Shown here piece by piece: positions 43,628-52,852 of a stretch of DNA of 64,000 nucleotides; position 1 is the first letter of the stretch, and every line of letters starts with the position of its first letter. The DNA comes from Thalassotalea sediminis. GTDB taxonomy: Bacteria > Pseudomonadota > Gammaproteobacteria > Enterobacterales > Alteromonadaceae. Location of the stretch: contig NZ_AP027361.1 of NCBI RefSeq assembly GCF_030295915.1, positions 1,612,001-1,676,000 on the forward strand, in the 5' to 3' direction. The notes beneath the pieces are model-generated. The model worked only from the letters and a program-made list of their open reading frames with translations, was not told the origin of the DNA and did no database searches. The position numbers were made by a program, and so were the translations under genes.

Positions 43628-45937
43628 TTATAGAATACGCTGTTCAATGCTTTTATCGAGATATACTGCGATTGCTTTAGATGTTGGGGTATAGGATCTA
43701 TCACCAACACTTTCAATGGGCACTAAAGGGTTTGTTTCTGGGTAGTAAGCTGCTAAGTTTCCTTGCGGTATATCGTAAAAAAACAAACTAAACCCTGATA
43801 TTTTTCGAGTTATGTTATCAGGCCAAATTGACGTTATATCAACGCGTTCACCGTCAGAAAAACCTAGTCTTTTAGCGTCTTTCTCATTAATAAATAATAT
43901 ATTACGCGAATTCTTTATACCGCGATACCTATCATTCATGCCGTAAATTGTGGTGTTGTATTGATCATGTGAACGTAGCGACTGTAATGTAAATAGCGTT
44001 TTTTTCTCTGGTGCGTGGCTTTGCATCAGATCTTTAACGAGCGCATCAGGCAAGGAGTTCACACTAAACTGTGCGCGATTACTCTCTGTTAGCCATTGAT
44101 ACTCTACTGCACTATTGCCTAAATAAAATCCGCCGGACTGCTTTATTTTTTCATTAAACTGTGAAAACTGTGGTAACGCATTGGCAATTAATTCACGAAT
44201 GTTGTCATAATTACTAGCAAGCGAAAGCCAATTAACTGCGGTTGCACCAAGTGTTGCATGAGCGATATGAGCAACAATAGCGGTTTCGGACATTTGCTTT
44301 GTACTTAAAGGTGGTACATTACCTTGAGACGCATGTACCATGCTAAAGGTATCTTCTACCGTAATTTTTTGTTCGCCAGATGCCTGCACATCAATTTCAG
44401 TTCTACCCAAGCAAGGAAGAATCAATGCATCTTGCCCAACCAACAAGTGACTACGGTTTAGCTTGGTACTAATTTGAACATTAAGTGTGGTATTTCTTAG
44501 CGCTTTGTAGGTCTGTGCTGTATCTGGCGCCGCTGAAGCAATGTTACCGCCTAACGCAATAAACACCTTACTTTTTTTATCAAGCAGTGCATTTAGCGCG
44601 TGAAATACATTATGACCGGACTTATAGGGAAGAGGCTGTTGCGCTATTTCTGATATTGCATCGACAAATGCTTTACTCGGCTTTTCATTGATACCGACTG
44701 TACGGTTACCTTGCACATTAGAATGCCCCCTAACAGGGCATAAACCGGCACCTTTTTTACCAATGTTACCGCTAAGTAATTGTAAGTTAACAATCTCTTG
44801 AATTGTGGCCACTGAATGTTTGTGTTGTGTTATTCCCATGGCCCAAGTACAAATAACCTTATCTGCGTTTAAGAAAACATTGGCAGCCTGACGAATGTCG
44901 TGTTCTGTTAGGCCTGATTGTTCCGTTATTTGTTGCCATGTTGTTTTATCAACGATACTGATATATTCATCAAAATTTTTACAATGCTGTGAAATAAAAT
45001 CGTTATCGATAACTGCATTATTCCCTTGTTGTAACGCTTTAGTATTCGTTTCTAATATTACTTTTACAATACCTCTAACAGCCGCCATATCACCGCCTAA
45101 CACTGGGGTAAAATAGGCATGACTTATCGTTGTTGCGTTTGGTGTTAGAAGTTCTACCGGATCCTGTGGGCTCGCAAAACGCTCTAACGCCACTTCTTTT
45201 AGGTTGTTGAATGTCACTATTTTACAGCCATTTCGAGCCGCTTTACGAAGCGCATTCATCATTCTTGGGTGGTTAGTGCCTGGGTTTTGACCAAAGACAA
45301 AGATCGCATCAGCATGGTCAAAATCATCGAGAACAACGGTGCCTTTGCCAATGCCAATAGATTCATTTAAGGCGACCCCACTAGCCTCATGACACATGTT
45401 TGAGCAATCAGGAAAGTTATTTGTACCATACATTCTGCCAAATAATTGATAAAGGAAAGCGGCTTCGTTACTTGCACGGCCCGAGGTATAAAACTCTGCT
45501 TGATTAGGCGAATTTAGTTGTTTTAAATGTGTGGCAATTAAATCGAAAGCGTCCTGCCAACTAATAGGGAGATAATGGTCAGTTTCTGCATTATAACGCA
45601 TCGGCTCTACTAGTCGGCCTTGGTATTCCAACCAATAATCGCTTTGCTTCATTAAGTCGCTTACTGTATGAGCGGCAAAAAATGCGGCGTCGACTTTTTT
45701 ACTGGTTGACTCCCACGCAATGGCTTTTGCGCCATTTTCACAAAACTGAAGCAAACCTTCTTTTTCATCACCCCATGCACATCCTGGACAATCAAAGCCT
45801 TTATTTTGATTGGCTTTTAGTAGGTTTTTTACATTGGTGTTTGGTTGTTGGCTTTGAACAACATGTTTAATTGTCGATGTTAATGAAGATAGGCCACCAG
45901 CTTTAAGCGGCTTATCATGGAAGTTTTTATCAATCAT
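43628..45937 (-). CDS. YdeP/FdhF-like molybdopterin oxidoreductase
   Basis: A 769-aa member of the formate dehydrogenase/YdeP branch of molybdopterin enzymes. The N-terminal CPGCAWGDEKEG cluster segment is the YdeP-type version rather than the CxxCxxxC iron-sulfur set of FdhF, and no in-frame TGA selenocysteine is seen. Molybdopterin-binding segments such as FYTSGRASNEAAFLYQLFGR and WAMGITQHKHSV follow. YdeP is linked to acid resistance in E. coli, but its substrate is not established. Three start choices remain: GTG 45958, GTG 45946 (with GAGTGG upstream), ATG 45937; the ATG is reported here. Confidence 0.87.
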   Translation of the reverse strand: MIDKNFHDKPLKAGGLSSLTSTIKHVVQSQQPNTNVKNLLKANQNKGFDCPGCAWGDEKEGLLQFCENGAKAIAWESTSKKVDAAFFAAHTVSDLMKQSDYWLEYQGRLVEPMRYNAETDHYLPISWQDAFDLIATHLKQLNSPNQAEFYTSGRASNEAAFLYQLFGRMYGTNNFPDCSNMCHEASGVALNESIGIGKGTVVLDDFDHADAIFVFGQNPGTNHPRMMNALRKAARNGCKIVTFNNLKEVALERFASPQDPVELLTPNATTISHAYFTPVLGGDMAAVRGIVKVILETNTKALQQGNNAVIDNDFISQHCKNFDEYISIVDKTTWQQITEQSGLTEHDIRQAANVFLNADKVICTWAMGITQHKHSVATIQEIVNLQLLSGNIGKKGAGLCPVRGHSNVQGNRTVGINEKPSKAFVDAISEIAQQPLPYKSGHNVFHALNALLDKKSKVFIALGGNIASAAPDTAQTYKALRNTTLNVQISTKLNRSHLLVGQDALILPCLGRTEIDVQASGEQKITVEDTFSMVHASQGNVPPLSTKQMSETAIVAHIAHATLGATAVNWLSLASNYDNIRELIANALPQFSQFNEKIKQSGGFYLGNSAVEYQWLTESNRAQFSVNSLPDALVKDLMQSHAPEKKTLFTLQSLRSHDQYNTTIYGMNDRYRGIKNSRNILFINEKDAKRLGFSDGERVDITSIWPDNITRKISGFSLFFYDIPQGNLAAYYPETNPLVPIESVGDRSYTPTSKAIAVYLDKSIEQRIL

Positions 45938-46179
45938 TTTAGACACGGAAATTACCACTCAAGTCTGCTAACTCTCATTATGCCGTGATAATAAAGCAAT
46001 ACAAGTGAGACGTTACTGTTTGCACTCTTTTATTGTGTTACATCATGCTTTGGTGATAATCGCAAATATCTAACAGCTTATCGTTTCAACACAAATATCA
46101 GTACGTTTATCACAGCTATGCTGCGTACATTATGTCAAATGGACTACAGTGATAACGAATGGTTAAACAAGGAAACATT

Positions 46180-46905
46180 ATGGTGAGTAAATATATAAAA
46201 GTGTGCATTTTAGTTTTTATGGTGTTACCTACTTTTCTTATAAATGCACAAGAAACGGTATCACGTTCAGCGCAAGACTTAAAACGAGACATCAATAGTA
46301 AAGGTCTTGAGATTATTAAAATGAGCCGAGTAAAACCAGGCATGACAGTTTTAGATTTACTTGGTGGCGGTGGTTATTATTCTGAATTACTTGCCAATAC
46401 CGTGGGCTCAGAAGGGCGTGTATATTTACATAATAATAAAGCGTATATGCCGTATGTAAACAAAGAGCTTGTTGAACGTTTAGCAAATGACCGATTACCA
46501 AACGTTATTCGCTATGACAGAGAAATAGAAGATTTAGGCGTGAGCACTGCACAATTTGACGCGGTGTTTTTTATCTTGGGTTATCACGATATATATCATA
46601 AAGCTCAAGGGTGGGACATTGATAAGCAAAAGTTATTTGACCAAGTTTTTCCTGCCATAAAGCCAAATGGCAAGCTAGTAATCGTTGATCATTCTGCGTT
46701 AGAAAAAAGTGGTGTTAAATATGCACAAGATTTACATCGCATTGATAAGCAATATGTCATTGATGAAGTCAGCGCACATGGTTTTGTACTTGAACAAGAA
46801 AGCGATTTACTTGCAAACCCTGATGACTCAAGAGTTATTTCGCCATTTAAACCAGAAATTAGACGTAAAACAGATAGGTTTGTATTGCTTTTTAAAAAGT
46901 TATAA
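46180..46905 (+). CDS. Exported class I SAM-methyltransferase-fold protein (COG4798-like)
   Basis: A 241-aa protein with a signal peptide (1-23, ending INA) and a Rossmann methyltransferase core: VLDLLGGGGYYSELLANTVG is motif I, followed by LVIVDHSA and a late FVLLFKK strand. An exported SAM-dependent enzyme is surprising because S-adenosylmethionine is cytoplasmic; known homologues are annotated as predicted methyltransferases without proven activity. AAGGA precedes the ATG at 46180, so the seven-codon extension is rejected. It is a single gene, convergent with rsgA. Confidence 0.82.
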   Translation: MVSKYIKVCILVFMVLPTFLINAQETVSRSAQDLKRDINSKGLEIIKMSRVKPGMTVLDLLGGGGYYSELLANTVGSEGRVYLHNNKAYMPYVNKELVERLANDRLPNVIRYDREIEDLGVSTAQFDAVFFILGYHDIYHKAQGWDIDKQKLFDQVFPAIKPNGKLVIVDHSALEKSGVKYAQDLHRIDKQYVIDEVSAHGFVLEQESDLLANPDDSRVISPFKPEIRRKTDRFVLLFKKL

Positions 46906-46933
46906 ACAGTATGGTTAGCCGTTAGCTCGTAAA

Positions 46934-46968
46934 AGCAAACAAGCAATGTTATACATCGCTTGTTTGCT
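46934..46968. terminator. Hairpin between convergent genes
   Basis: Long inverted repeat AGCAAACAAGC / GCTTGTTTGCT around a partly paired loop. No strong T-run follows on either strand, so termination is plausible but less certain. Confidence 0.55.
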
Positions 46969-46974
46969 AAACCA

Positions 46975-48018
46975 TTAATACGGGTTTTTATGTTGTTTTT
47001 TATCTTTCATCACTTGTTTTATCATTTTTCCAAATTGCTTATCCTTGTCTCTTTGCTGTTTTAGTGTCGCATTATTGTGGAGCTGTTCGCGTAGTAACTT
47101 GTGGTAGTTTGTTAATCGACGACTATCAAGCGTACCTGCCATTACCGCATTTTGAACTGCACAGTTGGGTTCATCTACATGATTACAATTTTTAAATCGA
47201 CATTTTTCAGCAAGCGCTTCTATATCAGAAAAAGCATGCTGTATACTTTCTTCACTGCCAATGAGTTGTAATTCGCGCATACCAGGGGTATCAATAATAA
47301 TGCCGTTATCAGCGCTAATATATACCGAACGTGCAGTTGTTGTGTGTTTACCTTTATCATCACCTTTACGTATTTCACTTGTGCGGGTAACGTTTTCAGC
47401 TAACAATTGATTAATCAAGGTTGATTTTCCAACACCGGATGAACCAACAAATGATACGGTCCGTCCTGGTTTACACCACGGAGCAAGTTGTGCCGCTGAA
47501 AATGTTAGTAATCCGTTCACGGCGAGTACCATTAACAAAGGATTCAATGATTGAACTTGGGCAATTTTACTTTGTACGTCTTTACAAAGATCAGATTTAC
47601 TAAGCACTATTACCGGTTCGACGTCGGCATCGAAGGCTAACGTAAGATACCGCTCTAGTCGGCTTAAATTAAAGTCCTGATTCAAAGACATCACGACAAA
47701 CAAGGTATCGATATTAGCAGCAATATATTGTACTTTGGCGTGCGTTCCTGCGCCTTTTCGTGAAAATAGCGATTTTCTATCAAGCAGCCGCATAAAACGA
47801 TGTTCTGCGTCTAATAAAACCCAATCTCCAACCGTCATTGCCGGCAAACTCATGGTTATAGGTAAAGTAATAGATTGTGATTCAAGTTGTACAATATAGT
47901 CGTTGCGGTGGTGCGCCGTTATACGTCCACATTGACAGTCTTCATATTCTTCAAGTGAGAGTTGTTGTTGAAAAAATGGTTGCCAACCTAGTTGGCTTAA
48001 TGAATAGTTATTATTCAT
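46975..48018 (-). CDS. rsgA: Ribosome small subunit-dependent GTPase RsgA
   Basis: A 347-aa late 30S-assembly GTPase. An N-terminal OB fold (residues 1-100), a circularly permuted GTPase domain with SKSDL (G4), P-loop GSSGVGKSTLINQL and DTPGMREL (G3), and a C-terminal zinc knuckle CRFKNCNHVDEPNCAV are all present. AAGGGA seven bases before ATG 48018 fixes the start over the 21-codon extension. A 13-residue candidate leader ORF with a strong ribosome-binding site lies upstream. The orthology to E. coli rsgA versus a second paralogue cannot be settled here. Confidence 0.9.
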   Translation of the reverse strand: MNNNYSLSQLGWQPFFQQQLSLEEYEDCQCGRITAHHRNDYIVQLESQSITLPITMSLPAMTVGDWVLLDAEHRFMRLLDRKSLFSRKGAGTHAKVQYIAANIDTLFVVMSLNQDFNLSRLERYLTLAFDADVEPVIVLSKSDLCKDVQSKIAQVQSLNPLLMVLAVNGLLTFSAAQLAPWCKPGRTVSFVGSSGVGKSTLINQLLAENVTRTSEIRKGDDKGKHTTTARSVYISADNGIIIDTPGMRELQLIGSEESIQHAFSDIEALAEKCRFKNCNHVDEPNCAVQNAVMAGTLDSRRLTNYHKLLREQLHNNATLKQQRDKDKQFGKMIKQVMKDKKQHKNPY

Positions 48019-48141
48019 TGATATATCCCTTCGATTATGTGTTTTTACACAATAAGAAGTATTAGGGATAATGGTATGCATTAACCCTGTGTTGTGAAAA
48101 CACCGGGCAGAAATAAGAAAGGGCTATTTAACGTTGTTAAA

Positions 48142-48183
48142 TTAGTTTTGACTCACTGCCGGGTGGGTAAATAAAACAATCAT
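48142..48183 (-). CDS. Candidate 13-residue leader peptide upstream of rsgA
   Basis: MIVLFTHPAVSQN with stop TAA, preceded by an AAAGGAG sequence five to six bases before the ATG, an unusually good ribosome-binding site. An inverted repeat (ATTTAAC/GTTAAAT) follows immediately, and a second hairpin (CCCGGTGTT/AACACAGGG) lies near 48090-48112, before rsgA. No family match is known to me. It could be a regulatory leader or a chance signal. Confidence 0.35.
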   Translation of the reverse strand: MIVLFTHPAVSQN

Positions 48184-48251
48184 TTTTTCTCCTTTTCATT
48201 GGTCAATCTATAGCTTGCGAAGTTGACATCTTTATCGATATCACAACGATA

Positions 48252-48812
48252 TTATTTACTTATTGTTACTTGGGCGTCAATGACTTCTTGCAACTTGTCA
48301 GTAAATTGTTGGCTCATACTGGTTAAACTAGTTAGGTGCTCGTTAGAGAGAGTATTAATGCGCTGACTTACTAGATTGTCTTGTGTAATGAGCTGTTGCT
48401 CTTTTTTATCGAGTTTTTGTTTTTCGTTTTGCTTAACCGTACTCTCTAACGAATCACCAATATTTTTCAATTGTTGGTTATAAGTGGTGTGTTTCTTGTT
48501 CAATGCAGTTAAGTATTGTTTTGATAGCGTTGATAGTGAAAGAAGTTCTTTCTTAAGTGTGTCATTCTTGGTTTGAAGTTGCTTTGTTTCAGCGCTTAAT
48601 GTTTGCTTTGTTTGCTCTAACTGTCGCTTTGTTTTATCAAAGTAGGCGTTGACACTTACGGTTAAAAAAGGAATTAACGCAATAAAAACAGGCGTAGCTA
48701 TACTCAAAAATTGGTATTTTAGGTAAAACGGTTTTTCTAAGTCGGTAACTTCTAATGTTAAACGCTTGAGTTCAAGCGCTGCCATTTTTTCTTCAATGGT
48801 GCTTTCTGACAC
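48252..48812 (-). CDS. Membrane-anchored coiled-coil protein, unknown
   Basis: A 186-aa protein with a short cytoplasmic N-terminus, one hydrophobic segment (about residues 34-52, FLSIATPVFIALIPFLTVSV) and a long Gln/Lys/Leu-rich region (about 58-180) with coiled-coil character. I do not recognise a family. It is an isolated gene between rsgA and the sirtuin gene, transcribed on the minus strand. Confidence 0.68.
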   Translation of the reverse strand: MSESTIEEKMAALELKRLTLEVTDLEKPFYLKYQFLSIATPVFIALIPFLTVSVNAYFDKTKRQLEQTKQTLSAETKQLQTKNDTLKKELLSLSTLSKQYLTALNKKHTTYNQQLKNIGDSLESTVKQNEKQKLDKKEQQLITQDNLVSQRINTLSNEHLTSLTSMSQQFTDKLQEVIDAQVTISK

Positions 48813-48974
48813 GTATTTTCCTTAAGCATTCTTTTTATAGGGTCCAATGACCAAATAACGTTGTTCAGCAAAAAATTACATGATAGTGAATTAATAATTC
48901 AATGTGAAGTTGCTGCAGATAACTTTAATCAATACAATTTCTTAATTGATAAATAAGCAGTTGAAGAGTCGACA

Positions 48975-49679
48975 ATGGTGGACAAGCTAAAAAAGATAGT
49001 ATTGTTGAGCGGTGCAGGTATGAGCGCAGAAAGTGGTATCAATACCTTTCGCGATGCTGATGGCCTTTGGGAAGGCCATGACGTTATGTCAGTAGCCAGT
49101 ATAGAAGGTTGGTATCAAAATCAATCATTAGTGCTCGACTTTTACAACCAACGCCGTAAACAATTGACTGAAGTCCAACCCAATGCAGGGCATTACGCAT
49201 TAGCAAAGGCGCAGACGCTGTTTGATATCGCTATTATCACACAAAACGTTGATGACTTGCATGAAAGAGCAGGCAGTGAAAATGTTATACATTTACATGG
49301 TGAATTGAAAAAAGCACAAAGTACACTATACCCTGAATTTGTTTGTCCTTGGGATGGTGATATTCAACTTGGTGATGTTTGTCCTCAAGGAGCACAACTT
49401 AGACCTTATATTGTTTGGTTTGGCGAAGACGTACCCCAAATAAATCATGCTGTATCACAGGTCACTTGTGCTGATACCATTATTGTTGTTGGTACTTCTA
49501 TGCAAGTATACCCAGCTGCAAATTTAGTGAGTTACGCTCCTGAACAGGCGGATGTCTACTATATTGATCCTAAACCACAACTTAACGAAGCGTTAAGACA
49601 ACGAGATAAATTAACGGTGTTAGAACAGACGGCAGCTATTGGTATACCCGCATTACTTACAAAGCTAGCAGAGGCATGA
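48975..49679 (+). CDS. Sirtuin-family NAD-dependent protein deacylase, zinc-less type
   Basis: A 234-aa Sir2 enzyme that removes acyl groups from lysine using NAD. GAGMSAESGINTFRD (NAD site), TQNVDDLHERAG, and the catalytic His in HLHGEL are intact. The YNQR (Y-x-x-R) near residue 55 matches class III desuccinylase/demalonylase enzymes. Only two Cys lie in the small domain (FVCPWDGD and GDVCPQG), so the usual four-Cys zinc site is absent, as in a subset of bacterial sirtuins. It is probably monocistronic; the glutaredoxin gene follows after 86 bp. Confidence 0.9.
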   Translation: MVDKLKKIVLLSGAGMSAESGINTFRDADGLWEGHDVMSVASIEGWYQNQSLVLDFYNQRRKQLTEVQPNAGHYALAKAQTLFDIAIITQNVDDLHERAGSENVIHLHGELKKAQSTLYPEFVCPWDGDIQLGDVCPQGAQLRPYIVWFGEDVPQINHAVSQVTCADTIIVVGTSMQVYPAANLVSYAPEQADVYYIDPKPQLNEALRQRDKLTVLEQTAAIGIPALLTKLAEA

Positions 49680-49765
49680 TGAGACAGCACAGCACCTTAT
49701 TGTTGTTTGCCACTGCAACTGTTAGAATGCGCGGCTTTAAAATTTAACCGAAGGTATTGCTGTAG

Positions 49766-50158
49766 ATGTTTATTTTACGATGGGTAATTGGCCGTATTAT
49801 TTTGTTCTTTGACTTTGTATTTTCACCACGCTCGCCAAAACTTACCTTGGAACAGCAGGCTGAAATTGCACAAGCAACTGAGAATATGAGTCTTTATCAA
49901 TTACCTGCGTGTCCATTTTGTGTAAAAGTGCGTCGTGCGATGAAACGTAACGGTATTAAATTACCTTTACAGAATATCAATAAATCAACAGATGCTAATC
50001 AAGCTTTGGTTGAACAAGGTGGTAAACGCAAAGTGCCTTGTTTACGTATTGAACATGATAACGATCGCGTTGAATGGTTATATGAGTCAAACGATATCAT
50101 TACCTATCTTGCTAATTGTGTTAATAACACTTCATTAGCAGGTAATAAAAGCGTTTAG
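49766..50158 (+). CDS. Glutaredoxin / GST-N domain protein
   Basis: A 130-aa thiol-disulfide protein with a hydrophobic N-terminal segment (about 5-20, perhaps a membrane anchor) and a thioredoxin-fold domain with the CPFC active site near residue 49 (LPACPFCVKVRRAM), a KVPCLRIE cis-proline segment and the ESNDIITYL C-terminal helix typical of glutaredoxins and GST N-domains. Its 3' end overlaps the convergent GNAT gene by 24 bp. Confidence 0.9.
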   Translation: MFILRWVIGRIILFFDFVFSPRSPKLTLEQQAEIAQATENMSLYQLPACPFCVKVRRAMKRNGIKLPLQNINKSTDANQALVEQGGKRKVPCLRIEHDNDRVEWLYESNDIITYLANCVNNTSLAGNKSV

Positions 50159-50605
50159 TAACGGTTGTTGCTTTTGATAGCTACGATACCGACAGCTTAG
50201 TACTTCATTTAAATGCTGCTCGATTTGATTATCCGGCAGCATTGATAATCCCACCTTTGTATAAAGCGTTTTCAAGTTTGGTGCTGCAAAACAAACAATT
50301 GTTGCGTGTTGGCGTATACAATGCTCGAGCAGTGTCTTTGCTAACCCTAAACCTTGATGGTCTGCTTTCACGACTAAGGCATGTAATAATGCTTGGGTGT
50401 TGCGTTCAGTCAAGGTTGATACAATCACACTGGCGATAATGTCATCGTTGTTATCTTTTAGTAAATAACAATGATCATAACCCATAAAACTGGCTGAATA
50501 ATGCTGGTTTTTATAAAAGCGCATGATTGCTTTCTTATCTGACTTTTGCGCTAAATACAGGGTATAGCCATTAGTTTTAGTGGTAAAATGTTGTGTCATT
50601 GTCAA
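50135..50605 (-). CDS. GNAT family N-acetyltransferase
   Basis: A 156-aa protein with a GNAT acetyl-CoA loop (HQGLGLAKTLLEHCIR; the Q-x-x-G-x-A pattern) and conserved LHALVVKADH strand. The substrate is unknown. ATG at codon 1 or 3 could be the start. Its 3' end overlaps the convergent glutaredoxin gene by 24 bp, which is uncommon and means that each stop lies inside the other gene. Confidence 0.8.
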   Translation of the reverse strand: MTMTQHFTTKTNGYTLYLAQKSDKKAIMRFYKNQHYSASFMGYDHCYLLKDNNDDIIASVIVSTLTERNTQALLHALVVKADHQGLGLAKTLLEHCIRQHATIVCFAAPNLKTLYTKVGLSMLPDNQIEQHLNEVLSCRYRSYQKQQPLLNAFITC

Positions 50606-50629
50606 ACTATCTATGCAAGATTAAACATT

Positions 50630-50655
50630 AAAAAAGGCGCTCATTGAGCGCCTTC
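50630..50655 (-). terminator. Terminator of metG
   Basis: Minus-strand arms AAGGCGCTC/GAGCGCCTT with a 3-base loop, followed by a T-run, just past the metG stop. Confidence 0.9.
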
Positions 50656-50658
50656 GTT

Positions 50659-52695
50659 TTATTTAACTCGCATACCCGGTTGAGCACCATCATCTGGATT
50701 TAATATCCAAAGATCTTTGCCGCCTGGGCCTGCTGCTAATACCATGCCCTCTGACATACCAAAGCGCATTTTACGCGGTGCCAAATTAGCAACCATGACC
50801 GTCAGTTTACCTGTTAAGTCTTCAGGTTGGTACGCTGATTTAATGCCAGCAAATACCTGACGTGTTTCTTGGCCGTCATTATCAAGCGCTAGCTCTAAAC
50901 GTAACAGTTTATCGGCTTTTTCAACATGTTCGGCTTTAACGATTTTGGCAATACGTAAGTCAATTTTAGCGAAATCGTCAAATTGGATTTCTGGCGAAAT
51001 AGGGTCGTCAGCAAGCGGACCTGTTGGGGCTGGCTTACTTTCTACTAAGTTCTCTTTTGATGCAGCGACCATGGCTTCTACTTTGTCCATATCAACTCTT
51101 TGCAATAGCGCTTTAAACTTGTTGATTTTGTGATTGGTTAATAATGATTTATGACCTTGCCAAACAAGTTCATCATTGAGAAACGTTTCAGTACTCTCTG
51201 CTAATTTTGGCAGCACAGGTTTTAAATAAATCATCAATATACGGAATAAATTTATGCCAAGAGAACAAACATCCTGTACTTCTTGTTGCTTGGTGTCATC
51301 TTTCACTAACACCCAAGGTTCTTTCACTGCAATGTATTCATTCACTTTGTCTGCTAATGCCATAATTTCACGCATGGCCTTACCAAATTCTCTATTTTCA
51401 TAGAGTTCAGCAAGTCTATCGCCCGCTGAAGTTACTTCATCAGCCAATGCTTGATCATTAATGTTAGTGGATAACATGCCATCAAAGCGTTTAGTAATAA
51501 AGCTTGCACAACGCGAAGCAATGTTAACAACTTTACCTACAAGATCGGAATTAACGCGTTGGGTAAAGTCTTCGAGATTTAAATCTAAGTCATCAATACG
51601 GTTTGTAAGTTTAGCGGCATAGTAATAACGTAAATACTCAGGGTTTAAGTGATCTAAGTAAGTGCGTCCCTTGATAAAGGTACCTTTAGATTTAGACATT
51701 TTAGCGCCGTTTACGGTAACAAAACCGTGCGCAAATACCGATGTTGGTTTGCGGTAGCCTGAGCCTTCTAACATTGCCGGCCAAAATAAACTATGGAAAT
51801 AAATAATATCTTTACCGATGAAATGATAAAGCTCAGCATCTGAGTCTTCTTTCCAATAGGAATCAAAATCAATATTGTTTTTGTCACATAGGTTTTTAAA
51901 GCTGCCCATGTAGCCAATTGGTGCATCTAGCCACACATAAAAGAACTTACCAGGGGCATTTGGAATTTCAAAGCCAAAATATGGCGCATCGCGACTTATA
52001 TCCCATTGTTGCAAGCCTTGCTCAAACCATTCATTAAGTTTATTCGCCATTTCTTCTTGTAAAGAACCGCCTGTGGTCCACTCTTTTAGCATTGTTTCAA
52101 ATGCAGGTAAGTCAAAGAAAAAGTGCTCTGAATCTTTTAATATAGGTGTTGCACCAGATACGACTGAACGCGGGTTAATAACCTCTGTCGGTGAGTAAGT
52201 CGCACCACAGTTATCACAACTATCACCGTTTTCGTCTTCGCTTTTGCAGGTAGGGCAGGTACCTTTAACAAAGCGATCAGGTAAAAACATGCCTTTTTCT
52301 GGATCATAGAGTTGTGAAATTACGCGAGACTTTATGTGACCGCTATCATGCAATTTATTGTATATCTCACTTGCAAACGCACGGTTTTCATCGCTATGCG
52401 TTGAATGATAGTTATCAAAGCTGATCATAAAGTCACTAAAATCAGTCATATGCTCTTCACGCACGCCGGCGATCATGGCTTCCGGAGTAACGCCTAATTC
52501 TTGTGCTTTTAGCATAATAGGTGTGCCGTGAGCATCATCAGCACATACGAAGTAAGTTTCGTGACCACGCATTCGTTGGAAACGAACCCAGATATCGGTT
52601 TGTATGTGTTCTAATAAGTGGCCTAAATGGATTGAACCATTTGCGTATGGTAAAGCACAAGTAACAAGAATTTTGCGTTTATTTGGTGATTGCAT
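50659..52695 (-). CDS. metG: Methionyl-tRNA synthetase
   Basis: A 678-aa class I synthetase that charges tRNA-Met. HIGH-type HLGHL in [12 protein letters not shown], the zinc knuckle [24 protein letters not shown], and the C-terminal Trbp111-like tRNA-binding domain (about 570-678, [20 protein letters not shown]) are all present. The length matches E. coli MetG (677). It is divergent from mrp, as in E. coli. Confidence 0.98.
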   Translation of the reverse strand: MQSPNKRKILVTCALPYANGSIHLGHLLEHIQTDIWVRFQRMRGHETYFVCADDAHGTPIMLKAQELGVTPEAMIAGVREEHMTDFSDFMISFDNYHSTHSDENRAFASEIYNKLHDSGHIKSRVISQLYDPEKGMFLPDRFVKGTCPTCKSEDENGDSCDNCGATYSPTEVINPRSVVSGATPILKDSEHFFFDLPAFETMLKEWTTGGSLQEEMANKLNEWFEQGLQQWDISRDAPYFGFEIPNAPGKFFYVWLDAPIGYMGSFKNLCDKNNIDFDSYWKEDSDAELYHFIGKDIIYFHSLFWPAMLEGSGYRKPTSVFAHGFVTVNGAKMSKSKGTFIKGRTYLDHLNPEYLRYYYAAKLTNRIDDLDLNLEDFTQRVNSDLVGKVVNIASRCASFITKRFDGMLSTNINDQALADEVTSAGDRLAELYENREFGKAMREIMALADKVNEYIAVKEPWVLVKDDTKQQEVQDVCSLGINLFRILMIYLKPVLPKLAESTETFLNDELVWQGHKSLLTNHKINKFKALLQRVDMDKVEAMVAASKENLVESKPAPTGPLADDPISPEIQFDDFAKIDLRIAKIVKAEHVEKADKLLRLELALDNDGQETRQVFAGIKSAYQPEDLTGKLTVMVANLAPRKMRFGMSEGMVLAAGPGGKDLWILNPDDGAQPGMRVK

Positions 52696-52852
52696 ATAGA
52701 TTTCTAACTGAATTTAAATGTGACTAAAATTAGGTGGTAATTAAGGAGTGAATGGTACAGAATTTAATTAAATTTTTCATTAAATAATATCGACAAATAG
52801 TGCATTTGTTAGATTTTCTTTATTTTATCCATAACGAAATGATGGCCTGATC

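Noticed and set aside
43628-45937. Selenocysteine in the FdhF-like protein
   Set aside because: The frame has no internal TGA, and the N-terminal cluster is of the YdeP type.
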